Positions 27,920-35,016 of a DNA stretch of 64,000 nucleotides are shown piece by piece (position 1 is the first letter of the stretch; each line of letters opens with the position of its first letter). Position numbers and translations under genes: made by a program. The notes under the pieces are model-generated. The model was not told the origin of the DNA. It did no database searches and saw nothing but the letters and a program-made list of their open reading frames with translations. Location of the stretch: positions 1,550,001 through 1,614,000 of the forward strand of contig NZ_LT907988.1 in the NCBI RefSeq assembly GCF_900089455.2. Reading direction: 5' to 3'. Source of the stretch: Orrella dioscoreae. Lineage in GTDB: Bacteria > Pseudomonadota > Gammaproteobacteria > Burkholderiales > Burkholderiaceae_B.

Positions 27920-28567
27920 ATGCCGGCGATGCATGCCGACTTCGATCCCTATCCGCAACTCGCCGCCTTGCTGCTGCCCGCCGTGACCGGCGGCGACGAC
28001 GGCGCCCATGACTTGTCCCACCTGCAGCGCGTCTGGAAGAACGCCCGCGCGATCCACGCGTGCGAAGGCGGGGACACCGAGCTCCTGCTGGCCGCGACGC
28101 TGCTGCACGACTGCGTGGCCGTCGAGAAGAATTCCCCCTTGCGCGCCCAGGCATCGCGCCTGTCGGCGGCCAAGGCGTCCGAGATATTGCGAGGATTGGG
28201 CTGGGATGACGCACGTATCGGGCAGGTGGCGCACATCATCGAGGCGCACAGCTTCACCGCCGCCATTGCGCCGCGCACGCTGGAAGCCCGCATCCTGCAG
28301 GACTCCGACCGCCTGGACGCCATCGGCATGCTGGGCGTTGCGCGGTGTTTCTATGTGGCGGGCCGCATGAGGTCGCAGCTTTATCATCCGGCCGATCCGC
28401 AGGCGCAGGCGCGGCCGCTGGACGATGCGCACTACGCGCTGGATCATTTTCCCAAGAAGCTGCTCATGCTGGCGGACAACTTCCAGACCCCGGAAGGCGC
28501 CCGCCTGGCAGGGTTGCGGCACGCCAGCATGCTGGCGTTCCTGGATGCCTTCGCGCAAGAAATCTGA
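27920..28567 (+). CDS. HD-domain metal-dependent phosphohydrolase (YedJ-like)
   Basis: A 215-residue HD-superfamily hydrolase. The metal-binding pattern is visible: His in GAHDLSHLQRVW, HD in TLLHDCVA, further His in HIIEAHSF, and Asp in LQDSDRLDAIG. The SDRLDAIG and ARCFYVAG segments resemble YedJ-type proteins. The natural substrate, probably a nucleotide or phosphorylated metabolite, is unknown. Two in-frame ATGs lie three codons apart (27920 and 27929). It stands 54 bases after mmsA, with a GC-rich hairpin between. Confidence 0.82.
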   Translation: MPAMHADFDPYPQLAALLLPAVTGGDDGAHDLSHLQRVWKNARAIHACEGGDTELLLAATLLHDCVAVEKNSPLRAQASRLSAAKASEILRGLGWDDARIGQVAHIIEAHSFTAAIAPRTLEARILQDSDRLDAIGMLGVARCFYVAGRMRSQLYHPADPQAQARPLDDAHYALDHFPKKLLMLADNFQTPEGARLAGLRHASMLAFLDAFAQEI

Positions 28568-28620
28568 CGCGGCCGAATGGCCTTCAGCCAGGCGCCACGA
28601 CCTGGGGAAATGAGTAAATG

Positions 28621-28666
28621 CTTATATCTATATTGAATATATGGAGGGTTCCTTATTACCTATAAT
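28621..28666 (+). promoter_or_regulatory. AT-rich promoter/operator region before the cysB-like gene
   Basis: A markedly AT-rich island in this GC-rich sequence holds interleaved TATAT/ATATA inverted repeats (28621-28642) and a perfect TATAAT (28661-28666) preceded by TACC. A TTGAAT lies 22 bases upstream, too far for a standard -35. The layout suits an activator-dependent or autoregulated LysR promoter. Confidence 0.4.
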
Positions 28667-28690
28667 TCGGTTGAAACATTGGGGTAAATA

Positions 28691-29638
28691 ATGAACCTTC
28701 AACAATTCCGCTTCGTGCGGGAAACGATCCGCCGCGATTTCAACCTGACCGAAGCGGCGAGAATGCTCTACACCTCGCAGCCTGGCGTCTCCAAGGCCAT
28801 CATCGAGTTCGAGGATGAACTGGGGGTGAAGATCTTCGAGCGCCATGGCAAGCGCATCAAGGGCCTGACCAAGCCCGGCCAAGCCGTGTCGCAGGTGATC
28901 GACCGCATCATGCGCGAGGTCGACAACCTGAAGAAGGTCAGCGACGAGTTCGCGCGCCGCGACGAAGGCGGACTGGTGATCGCCTGCACGCACACCCAGG
29001 CGCGTTACCTGCTGCCCGGCGTGATTCCCGGCTTCCGCAAGCAGTTTCCCAAGGTCCGCGTGTCGCTGGCAGAAGGCAGTCCCACGCAACTGGCCGAAAT
29101 GGTGCTGCACGAGCAGGCCGACCTGGCCATTGCCACCGAGTCGCTGGCCTTGACGCCAGGCCTTGCCACCTTGCCTTGCTACACCTGGGAGCACACGGTG
29201 GTGGTGCGGCCGGATCATCCGCTGGCCGAGCTGACTTCCAGCGCCGCCAAGAAGCTGACGCTGGCGCAACTGGCCGAGTATCCCATCGTGACGTATGACC
29301 GCGCCTTCTCGGGCCGGACGGCCATCGACGAGGCGTTCTCCGCGCAAAGCATCCATCCGGACATCGTGCTCGAGGCCATCGACGCCGACGTCATCAAGAC
29401 CTACGTGGACGTCGGCCTGGGCATCGGCATCATTGCCGGCGTGGCGTATGACCCGCGCCGCGACCAGGGCCTGATCGGCCTGCCGGTGGGCCGCCTGTTC
29501 GGCACGCACACGACGCGTGTCGGCATCAAGGAGGGCGTGTTCCTGCGGGACTATGTCTATACCTTCCTGGAAATGCTGACGCCGACGCTGACCCGCAAGG
29601 CGGTGGCGGAAGCGGTGCAGGGCGCGAAGGACGCCTGA
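28691..29638 (+). CDS. cysB: CysB/Cbl-type LysR regulator
   Basis: A 315-residue LysR protein of the CysB/Cbl branch, which controls sulfate and organosulfur assimilation with O-acetylserine or related ligands as effectors. The N terminus MNLQQFRFVRETIRRDFNLT and the helix-turn-helix YTSQPGVSKAIIEFEDELG are diagnostic of CysB, as are the effector-domain motifs CTHTQARYLLP and GLGIGIIAGVAYDP. No sulfur genes adjoin it, but a cystine-type transporter is encoded at the far right of this window. A strong terminator follows. Confidence 0.9.
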   Translation: MNLQQFRFVRETIRRDFNLTEAARMLYTSQPGVSKAIIEFEDELGVKIFERHGKRIKGLTKPGQAVSQVIDRIMREVDNLKKVSDEFARRDEGGLVIACTHTQARYLLPGVIPGFRKQFPKVRVSLAEGSPTQLAEMVLHEQADLAIATESLALTPGLATLPCYTWEHTVVVRPDHPLAELTSSAAKKLTLAQLAEYPIVTYDRAFSGRTAIDEAFSAQSIHPDIVLEAIDADVIKTYVDVGLGIGIIAGVAYDPRRDQGLIGLPVGRLFGTHTTRVGIKEGVFLRDYVYTFLEMLTPTLTRKAVAEAVQGAKDA

Positions 29639-29661
29639 CCCCTCTCCGTGGTTTGCCCCGG

Positions 29662-29696
29662 CGCCCCGCGTGGATCGGCTCTGCGCGGGGCGTTTT
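29662..29696 (+). terminator. Intrinsic terminator of the cysB-like gene
   Basis: CGCCCCGCG (29662-29670) pairs perfectly with CGCGGGGCG (29684-29692) around a 13-base loop, followed by TTTT (29693-29696). It is 24 bases after the stop codon. Confidence 0.8.
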
Positions 29697-29799
29697 GCGT
29701 CAGGGGCAAGGGTGGCATGAAGCTTGGAACTATGGGGTCGGATCATTTGATTAAAAAATTCAAATGAGAATAGCTCCCATTTTCGGTTGATCTTCAAAC

Positions 29800-29818
29800 A
29801 GGAATCATTATCATTTCA
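29800..29818 (+). promoter_or_regulatory. Possible Fur box upstream of the DUF2325 gene
   Basis: The 19 bases around AATCATTATCATT match the classical Fur box at about 12 of 19 positions. They lie 32-50 bases before the ATG of the DUF2325 gene in an AT-rich gap. A second related tract (AATGAGAAT, 29763-29771) occurs just upstream. By-eye match only. Confidence 0.4.
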
Positions 29819-29849
29819 TCTATCGCAAACGACCCCAAACGAGGGCATC

Positions 29850-30185
29850 ATGACGCAATCGATGAGCGCAGTAGTGGTAGGCGCGGACCGCCTGGGCAAC
29901 ATCCCTGAGCTCCTCAAGGGCCACAACATTTCCATCACGCACCACATCAGTGGACGTGATCCTTCGCACCAGAAGAAGACGCTGCAACTGCCCTCGGGCA
30001 CCGAGCTGGTCATCCTGCTCACGGACTTCCTGGGCCACAACGTGATGAAGACCTTCCGCAACGCCGCGCAGCGTGGCGGCATCCGTGTGGTGGCATGCCG
30101 CCGTTCGGTGTGCAGCATGCAGCAGGCGCTGACGCAATGCGGCCTGTGCCCCAACGCGAATTCGTGTGCCCGCACGCAGCACTGA
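29850..30185 (+). CDS. DUF2325 family protein
   Basis: A 111-residue protein of unknown function. After a short N-terminal leader the product has a Rossmann-like pattern, SAVVVGADRLGNIPELL, then LVILLTDFLGHNVMKTFRNA, and ends in a cysteine cluster: CRRSVCSMQQALTQC with CGLCPNANSCA, six cysteines in the last 32 residues. Such a cluster could bind metal or an iron-sulfur centre. ATG at 29850 is preceded by GAGGG. A Fur-like box upstream hints at iron control. The stop codon lies 34 bases before the insertion element, and the terminator that once followed has been split by it. Confidence 0.75.
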   Translation: MTQSMSAVVVGADRLGNIPELLKGHNISITHHISGRDPSHQKKTLQLPSGTELVILLTDFLGHNVMKTFRNAAQRGGIRVVACRRSVCSMQQALTQCGLCPNANSCARTQH

Positions 30186-30200
30186 CGGTCGGCGGGGGAA

Positions 30201-30219
30201 AAGCAAAAACGGCGCCTGG
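30201..30219 (+). terminator. Left half of a terminator split by the IS element
   Basis: AAAAACGGCGC (30205-30215) is the left arm of a hairpin whose right arm, GCGCCGTTTTT, lies at 31658-31668 on the other side of the insertion. With the element and one TGG copy removed the two arms form an eleven-base-pair stem with a five-base CTGGT loop. It would have ended both the DUF2325 transcript and the convergent NlpC transcript. Confidence 0.8.
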
Positions 30220-30243
30220 TGAACTGACCCCCAGAAGTTGGAC
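30220..30243 (+). repeat. IS left inverted repeat
   Basis: Begins TGAACTGACCCCC and ends AAGTTGGAC; identical to the reverse complement of the right end except at two adjacent positions in the middle. A TGG duplication sits immediately outside. Confidence 0.9.
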
Positions 30244-30254
30244 AGTTTAAAAGA

Positions 30255-31082
30255 TCAGGCGGCCAAGGCCTGAGTTCGGTATTGCACCGGGCTCAGGCCT
30301 TTTAGTTTGAGCCGGATACGCTGGTGGTTGTAGTAGTGGATGAACTGGCCGATGGCCTTTTGAAGCTGCTCGATGCTGTCGTAGCGGCGCAGGTAGAAGC
30401 ACTCGGTCTTGAGCGTGGCGAACCAGCTCTCCATGGCGGCGTTGTCCAGGCAGTTGCCCTTGCGCGACATGCTTTGCGTGAGGCCACGATCGGCCAGCAT
30501 GCGCCGGTAGCTGGGCTGCTGGTACTGCCAGCCCTGGTCCGAGTGCAGCAGCGGTTGGTCGCCCGGCGACAGGCGGCGCATCGCCTTCTTGAGCATGTTG
30601 CCCACCAGCCCGAACAGCGGGCGTTCGCTGGTCTCGTAGGCCACGATCTCACCGTTGTACAGGTCCATCACCGGCGACAGATACAGCTTCTGGCCGCGCA
30701 CGTTGAACTCCGTCACGTCGGTGACCCACTTCTGGTTCGGACGGTCGGCCTCGAACTGGCGCGCCAGCACGTTCGGCGCCACGCGGCCTACCTCGCCTCG
30801 GTACGAGCGATACCTCTTCGGTCGCACCAAGGACTTCAGTCCCAACGCCCGCATCAGCTTCTGCACCGTCTTGTGGTTCACGCACTGGCCGGCCTGGCGC
30901 AGCGCGGCCGTGATGCGCCGGTAGCCGTAGCGGCCCTTGTGACGTGTGTAGATAGCACGGATCTTGGCCTTGAGCGCGGCGTACTGATCGACCGCACCCT
31001 GCGCCTTCAGATGGTAGTAGAACGTGCTGCGCGAGAGCTTGGCCGCCCGCAGCAATAGCGACAGCGGATGTGTCGGCCTCAA
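30255..31082 (-). CDS. IS3-family transposase OrfB (integrase catalytic domain)
   Basis: DDE recombinase domain of the transposase, 275 residues. The triad is visible: Asp in WVTDVTEFNV, Asp in LLHSDQGWQYQ, and Glu in MESWFATLKTE, with spacing typical of rve-family IS3 transposases. The N terminus (LRPTHPLSLLLRAAKLSRST) is the usual OrfB HTH_21 region. It can start from a TTG at 31082 that overlaps the orfA stop (TTGA), but its frame stays open upstream to an A7 run (31148-31154 complement), so the main product is probably an OrfAB fusion made by -1 frameshifting. Confidence 0.92.
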   Translation of the reverse strand: MRPTHPLSLLLRAAKLSRSTFYYHLKAQGAVDQYAALKAKIRAIYTRHKGRYGYRRITAALRQAGQCVNHKTVQKLMRALGLKSLVRPKRYRSYRGEVGRVAPNVLARQFEADRPNQKWVTDVTEFNVRGQKLYLSPVMDLYNGEIVAYETSERPLFGLVGNMLKKAMRRLSPGDQPLLHSDQGWQYQQPSYRRMLADRGLTQSMSRKGNCLDNAAMESWFATLKTECFYLRRYDSIEQLQKAIGQFIHYYNHQRIRLKLKGLSPVQYRTQALAA

Positions 31083-31603
31083 TCCTTGGACAATTTGCGC
31101 TTTTTCACCAGCGCTTCGGTCCGTTCCGCTTCGATCAAGGCCTTCAATTTTTTTAGATAATCATTCTCCGCGCGCAGATAGGCCAGCTCCTCGCGCATCT
31201 GCTCGGCAGTCATGTCCGTGGGAATTGGCGCGGGCGGGGGCTTGTGGGGCATCGGAGGTCGACCTCTACGTTTGGGCGCCAATGCGCCCAGTCCTCCCGC
31301 ATCATACTGGCGTGCCCACTTGCCAATGTGAGTCGCACAGCGAATGTTGAACGCGGCCGCCGTCTGGGCCTGTGACCAGTGCTCCTGCCGCATTCGCCTG
31401 AGCACCTGCAGCTTGAAGGCTGCGTCATAGCTTGCCCCCTTGCGGCGCAACCCGGACAGGCCATGCTCCCGGTAGCTCTGCACCCAGCGTCTGACCGTCG
31501 CATGGCCAAGACCCTGCTCAGCACCGACCGTCTTGGCTCCCGCTGAGCCCGATAAATACCGCCTGACTACCCTGAGCTTGAACTGCTCGTCGTACTTCGC
31601 CAT
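31079..31603 (-). CDS. IS3-family transposase OrfA (DNA-binding)
   Basis: A 174-residue DNA-binding protein of IS150-type elements. It has two helix-turn-helix modules, one near residues 15-50 (GAKTVGAEQGLGHATVRRWV) and one near 70-110 (WSQAQTAAAFNIRCATHIGK), and a C-terminal leucine-zipper-like segment (LAYLRAENDYLKKLKALIEA) used for multimerisation. The run A AAA AAA lies in the DYLKKL codons, where ribosomes can slip back into the orfB frame. ATG at 31603 lies 27 bases inside the right inverted repeat's inner edge. Confidence 0.92.
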   Translation of the reverse strand: MAKYDEQFKLRVVRRYLSGSAGAKTVGAEQGLGHATVRRWVQSYREHGLSGLRRKGASYDAAFKLQVLRRMRQEHWSQAQTAAAFNIRCATHIGKWARQYDAGGLGALAPKRRGRPPMPHKPPPAPIPTDMTAEQMREELAYLRAENDYLKKLKALIEAERTEALVKKRKLSKD

Positions 31604-31629
31604 GCAAAAACCCCCGAAGATTGGATTTC

Positions 31630-31653
31630 GTCCAACTTTCGGGGGTCAGTTCA
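31630..31653 (-). repeat. IS right inverted repeat
   Basis: Reverse complement starts TGAACTGACCCCC, matching the left end at 22 of 24 positions. The promoter for orfA probably overlaps it. The outer TGG (31654-31656) is the second copy of the target duplication. Confidence 0.9.
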
Positions 31654-31672
31654 TGGTGCGCCGTTTTTGTTT
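31654..31672 (-). terminator. Right half of the terminator split by the IS element
   Basis: GCGCCGTTTTT (31658-31668) is the right arm matching 30205-30215. It sits 30 bases after the NlpC/P60 gene stop. With its partner arm 1.4 kb away it cannot form the original hairpin in a normal transcript, although the IS inverted repeats could bring the arms together. Confidence 0.75.
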
Positions 31673-31701
31673 TGGGTGTTGCCTGGGGGAAGGGCCGGGA
31701 A

Positions 31702-32367
31702 TCAGCGCGAGGCCAGCAGGCCCGGCTCCAGGCGCCGCGCGCCGTTATAGCGCTTCTTCCAATAGCGCATGTCCATGTTTTCCACGCGCACCACGCCGCC
31801 CGAGCTGGGGGAGTGGACGAAGCTGTTGTCGCCGACGTAGATGCCCACGTGCGAATAGCGGCGGCCCAGCGTGTTGAAGAACACGAGGTCGCCGGCCTTC
31901 AGGTCGCCGCGGTCGATCTGGTTGCCCAGGCGGGCCATCTCGGCGGCATTGCGGGGCAGTTTCATGCCCAGCGACTGCTGGAAGGCGTAGGTGACGAGGC
32001 CGCTGCAATCGAAGCCTTCGTCGGGGGTGTTGCCGCCGTAGCGGTACCGGATGCCCAGCAGCGTCATGGCCGTGCTGACCAGTCCCGTAGGCGTCTGCGC
32101 GGCGTCTTCCCGGGCGGATTGGGGTTTCCTGGCCGTCGGCTGGGCGCCCTTGCTGCGCAGCAGGGCCGCGATGGGGTCGGACTGGTCGTTGGCGCCATAC
32201 CAGTCCACGTCGTCCATGACGCTGGCCTGCTGGGCCGGGCGGGTGGGCGAGGTGCCGCAACCCGCGAGCATCAGCGCAAGCAGCACGCCGGCCGTCCAGC
32301 CACCCACGGCACGCACACGGTGCGGGCGCAAAGCAGGGGCGTCGATGGCGCGATCGGCTGGATGCAT
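31702..32367 (-). CDS. NlpC/P60 family peptidoglycan endopeptidase, lipoprotein
   Basis: Papain-like hydrolase of peptidoglycan cross-links or stem peptides (Spr/MepS-like). The 221-residue product has a lipoprotein signal with lipobox LAGC (cysteine about residue 37), a polar linker, then the NlpC/P60 domain: catalytic Cys in FDCSGLVTYAF, His in YSHVGIYVGDNSFVHS. The N terminus before the hydrophobic core is long (about 20 residues, basic), so a start further downstream cannot be excluded; ATG at 32367 is the best available, although its ribosome-binding site is weak. A clear minus-strand promoter lies at 32506-32533. Its terminator has been disrupted by the IS element. Confidence 0.87.
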   Translation of the reverse strand: MHPADRAIDAPALRPHRVRAVGGWTAGVLLALMLAGCGTSPTRPAQQASVMDDVDWYGANDQSDPIAALLRSKGAQPTARKPQSAREDAAQTPTGLVSTAMTLLGIRYRYGGNTPDEGFDCSGLVTYAFQQSLGMKLPRNAAEMARLGNQIDRGDLKAGDLVFFNTLGRRYSHVGIYVGDNSFVHSPSSGGVVRVENMDMRYWKKRYNGARRLEPGLLASR

Positions 32368-32722
32368 GGACAAGAATTTGCGGCGAATTCCCGCGTGCAA
32401 GGTGACACGAAGGAAGGAACTGGCAGGGCTGGACGCGTTTTTCGCCGGAGAACGACGGCGGCGAAAACCTGACGCGGACAGGGGGTGTTTGGCAAAAACA
32501 GGAAAATTCTACCAAAGCCATCGTTTTTGTCATGTCTTTTTCTTTCTGGCAGGTCCGGATACGGGAAAACACGGCTTGGACGCGCTTGCCTCGTCTTTTG
32601 GTCTCAGATGGCGCAAGATCGCGGAAAAAGGCAAGCCTCGTGCAAGCTTGCGGCGGCACAATGCCCGCAGAACAACAAGGCTTTTCTCACGGAAGAAACA
32701 GACCGACAAGGAGACAACAGGC
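32368..32722. other. 355-base divergent intergenic region, NlpC gene to prpE
   Basis: Holds the minus-strand promoter at 32506-32533 for the NlpC/P60 gene and a leader of about 130 bases. On the plus side toward prpE no convincing sigma70 promoter was found, only the AAGGAG ribosome-binding site at about 32708-32713. Runs of T (32524-32528, 32539-32545) make part of it AT-rich. Nothing else recognised. Confidence 0.5.
32506..32533 (-). promoter_or_regulatory. sigma70-type promoter for the NlpC/P60 gene
   Basis: Read on the minus strand: ATGACA (complement of 32528-32533), 16-base spacer, TAGAAT (complement of 32506-32511). Both hexamers match consensus at five of six positions. Confidence 0.6.
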
Positions 32723-34609
32723 ATGCAGACCCTGCGCGAATTTCATCGGCGTTCCCTGCAGGAGCGCGATCCTTTCTGGCGCGAGCAGGCGGCGTTCGTC
32801 CACTGGGAGACGCCGTTCGAGCGGGTGCTGGACGACAGCCGCCTGCCGTTCGCGCGCTGGTTCGTGGGCGGGCGCACCAACCTGTGCCACAACGCGGTGG
32901 ACCGCTGGCTGCCCGAGCAGGCCGATGCGCCCGCGCTCATCTGGGTGTCCACCGAGGTCGACCAGGAAGAAACCTATACCCGCGCGCAATTGCATAAGGA
33001 AGTGAACGCCGCGGCGGCCATGCTGGTGGCGCAGGGCGTGGGGCGCGGCGACCGCGTGCTGATCTACATGCCCATGATTCCGCAGGCCGTCTTCATGATG
33101 CTGGCCTGTGCGCGCATCGGCGCCATCCATTCAGTGGTGTTCGGCGGATTCGCCTCCGTCAACCTGGCCCAGCGCATCGACGACGCCGCGCCCAAGGTGG
33201 TGGTGTCCGCGGATGCCGGCTCGCGCGGGGGTAAGGTCACGCCCTACAAGCCCTTGCTGGACCGTGCGCTGGACCTGGCGACGCAGAAGCCTGCCAGCGT
33301 CATCATCGTGGATCGCGGCCTGGCGCCCTTCACGCCGGTGCAAGGCCGCGACCTGGATTACCAGGCCCTGCGCGCGCGCCATGATGGCGCCCAGGCCCCG
33401 GTCGCATGGCTGGAGTCCTCCGAGCCCAGCTACGTGCTGTATACGTCCGGCACCACCGGCAAGCCCAAGGGCGTGCAGCGCGACACGGGCGGCTATGCCG
33501 TGGCGCTGGCCTCGTCGATGCGCCATGTCTTCAACGGCAAGCCGGGCGACACTTTCTTCTGCACCAGCGACATCGGCTGGGTGGTGGGGCATTCCTATAT
33601 CGTCTACGGGCCGCTCATCGGCGGGCAGGCGACGGTGCTGTACGAAGGCACGCCAGTGCGGCCGGATGGCGCCATCCTGTGGCGGCTGGTCGAGCGCTTC
33701 GGCGTGAACACGCTGTTCTCGGCGCCTACCGCCGTGCGGGTGCTGAAGAAGCAGGACCCGCAATGCCTGCGCCGCCATGACCTCTCCAGCCTGCGTGCCG
33801 TCTACCTGGCCGGCGAGCCGCTGGACGAGCCGACGGCGCGCTGGATCGCCGGCGAGCTGGGCAAGCCCATCATCGATAACTACTGGCAGACGGAAAGCGG
33901 CTGGCCCATCCTGTCAGCCCAGCCGGGCGTGGAGGCCGTGCCCACGCGTTTCGGCAGCCCGTCCTTCCCGGTGTATGGCTTCGACGCGCGTATCGTCAGC
34001 GAGTCCACCGGCGAGGACCTGCCGGCGGGCCAGAAGGGCGTGGTGGCCATCGTGCCGCCGTTGCCGCCTGGCGCCATGAGCACGATCTGGGGCGACGACG
34101 CGCGTTTCGTGCAGACCTATTTCACGTCCATCCCCGGCCGCCAGGTCTATTCGTCGTTCGACTGGGGGCGCGTGGACGAGGACGGCTACTGGTTCATCCT
34201 GGGCCGCACCGACGACGTCATCAACGTGGCGGGGCATCGCCTGGGCACCCGTGAAATCGAGGAGTCCATCAGCAGCCACACCGGCGTGGCGGAGTGCGCC
34301 GTGGTGGGCGTGGCCGACGAATTGAAGGGCCAGGTCGCCATGGCCTTCGTGGTGCTGAAATCGCCCGAGCAGGCCGAGACACGCGAGCAGGCCGACGCCC
34401 TGGAAGGGGATATCATGCGCGTGGTGCAGGACCAGTTGGGAGCGGTGGCGCGGCCTGCGCGTATCCGCTTCGTGCCGGCCCTGCCCAAGACCCGTTCGGG
34501 CAAGGTGCTGCGCCGGGCCATCGTGGCCCTCTGCGAAGGCCGCGACCCGGGCGACCTGACCACGATCGAAGACCCCCAGACACTCGAACAAATAAAGGAA
34601 ACCCTATGA
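32723..34609 (+). CDS. prpE: Propionyl-CoA synthetase (PrpE)
   Basis: AMP-forming ligase that activates propionate to propionyl-CoA, usually feeding the 2-methylcitrate cycle. The 628-residue product has the P-loop-like motif [18 protein letters not shown], the core DNYWQTESGWPI, the hinge region ILGRTDDVINVAGHRLG and the catalytic lysine near [12 protein letters not shown]. It resembles acetyl-CoA synthetase (also present at 36430) but lacks the Acs-type N terminus; the QRDTGGYAVAL stretch is PrpE-like. ATG at 32723 follows AAGGAG. The stop overlaps the next gene by four bases (ATGA). No prpB/C/D genes are adjacent. Confidence 0.9.
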   Translation: MQTLREFHRRSLQERDPFWREQAAFVHWETPFERVLDDSRLPFARWFVGGRTNLCHNAVDRWLPEQADAPALIWVSTEVDQEETYTRAQLHKEVNAAAAMLVAQGVGRGDRVLIYMPMIPQAVFMMLACARIGAIHSVVFGGFASVNLAQRIDDAAPKVVVSADAGSRGGKVTPYKPLLDRALDLATQKPASVIIVDRGLAPFTPVQGRDLDYQALRARHDGAQAPVAWLESSEPSYVLYTSGTTGKPKGVQRDTGGYAVALASSMRHVFNGKPGDTFFCTSDIGWVVGHSYIVYGPLIGGQATVLYEGTPVRPDGAILWRLVERFGVNTLFSAPTAVRVLKKQDPQCLRRHDLSSLRAVYLAGEPLDEPTARWIAGELGKPIIDNYWQTESGWPILSAQPGVEAVPTRFGSPSFPVYGFDARIVSESTGEDLPAGQKGVVAIVPPLPPGAMSTIWGDDARFVQTYFTSIPGRQVYSSFDWGRVDEDGYWFILGRTDDVINVAGHRLGTREIEESISSHTGVAECAVVGVADELKGQVAMAFVVLKSPEQAETREQADALEGDIMRVVQDQLGAVARPARIRFVPALPKTRSGKVLRRAIVALCEGRDPGDLTTIEDPQTLEQIKETL

Positions 34610-35013
34610 AGACCAAGTCCGTGCTCGGTGCCGCCGAAGTCCAGAAGATCCTTGCCGCGGCCGACGCCCGCGCCCAACAGGACAACTGGGCGGTGACCAT
34701 TGCGGTGGTGGATGATGGCGGCCATCTGCTGGGCCTGCTGCGTCGCGACGGCGCCGCGCCCATCTCGTCGCACATCGCCCCGGCCAAGGCGCAGACCGCC
34801 GCGCTGGGCCGCCGCGAGAGCAAGGTCTACGAGGACATCATCAACGGCGGCCGCACGGCCTTCCTGACCGCGCCGCTGCTGCAGGGCATGCTGGAAGGCG
34901 GGGTGCCCATCCTGGTCGACGGCCAGGTGATCGGCGCCGTGGGCGTGTCGGGCGTGAAGTCGACCGATGACGTGCAGATCGCGCAAGCCGGCATCGCTGC
35001 GCTGGGTGTGTAA
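34606..35013 (+). CDS. GlcG/HbpS-like protein
   Basis: A 135-residue protein of the GlcG/HbpS (DUF336) family, whose members include haem-binding HbpS and GlcG of glycolate operons; the general biochemical role is unclear. The family pattern is visible: NWAVTIAVVDDGGHLLGLLR, then APISSHIAPAKAQTAA, and GGVPILVDGQVIGAVGVSG with the conserved C-terminal helix. It starts inside the prpE stop codon (ATGA), so it is translationally coupled to propionate activation. Confidence 0.85.
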   Translation: MKTKSVLGAAEVQKILAAADARAQQDNWAVTIAVVDDGGHLLGLLRRDGAAPISSHIAPAKAQTAALGRRESKVYEDIINGGRTAFLTAPLLQGMLEGGVPILVDGQVIGAVGVSGVKSTDDVQIAQAGIAALGV

Positions 35014-35016
35014 GCC

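Larger units (their letters stand above)
30220..31653 (-). mobile_element. Complete IS3-family insertion sequence (IS150-like), 1434 bp
   Basis: The element is bounded by 24-base inverted repeats with two mismatches (30220-30243 and 31630-31653, beginning TGAACTGACCCCC) and flanked by a TGG direct repeat (30217-30219 and 31654-31656), consistent with the 3-4-base duplications of IS3 elements. It encodes orfA and orfB on the minus strand, with orfB in the -1 frame relative to orfA and an A7 slippery run between. All reading frames are intact, so it may be active. It inserted precisely in the loop of a bidirectional terminator. Confidence 0.93.

Noticed and set aside
26360-28558. A 732-codon antisense frame over mmsA and the HD gene
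   Set aside because: Same pattern: an open frame produced by GC-rich codon structure, without protein-like features.
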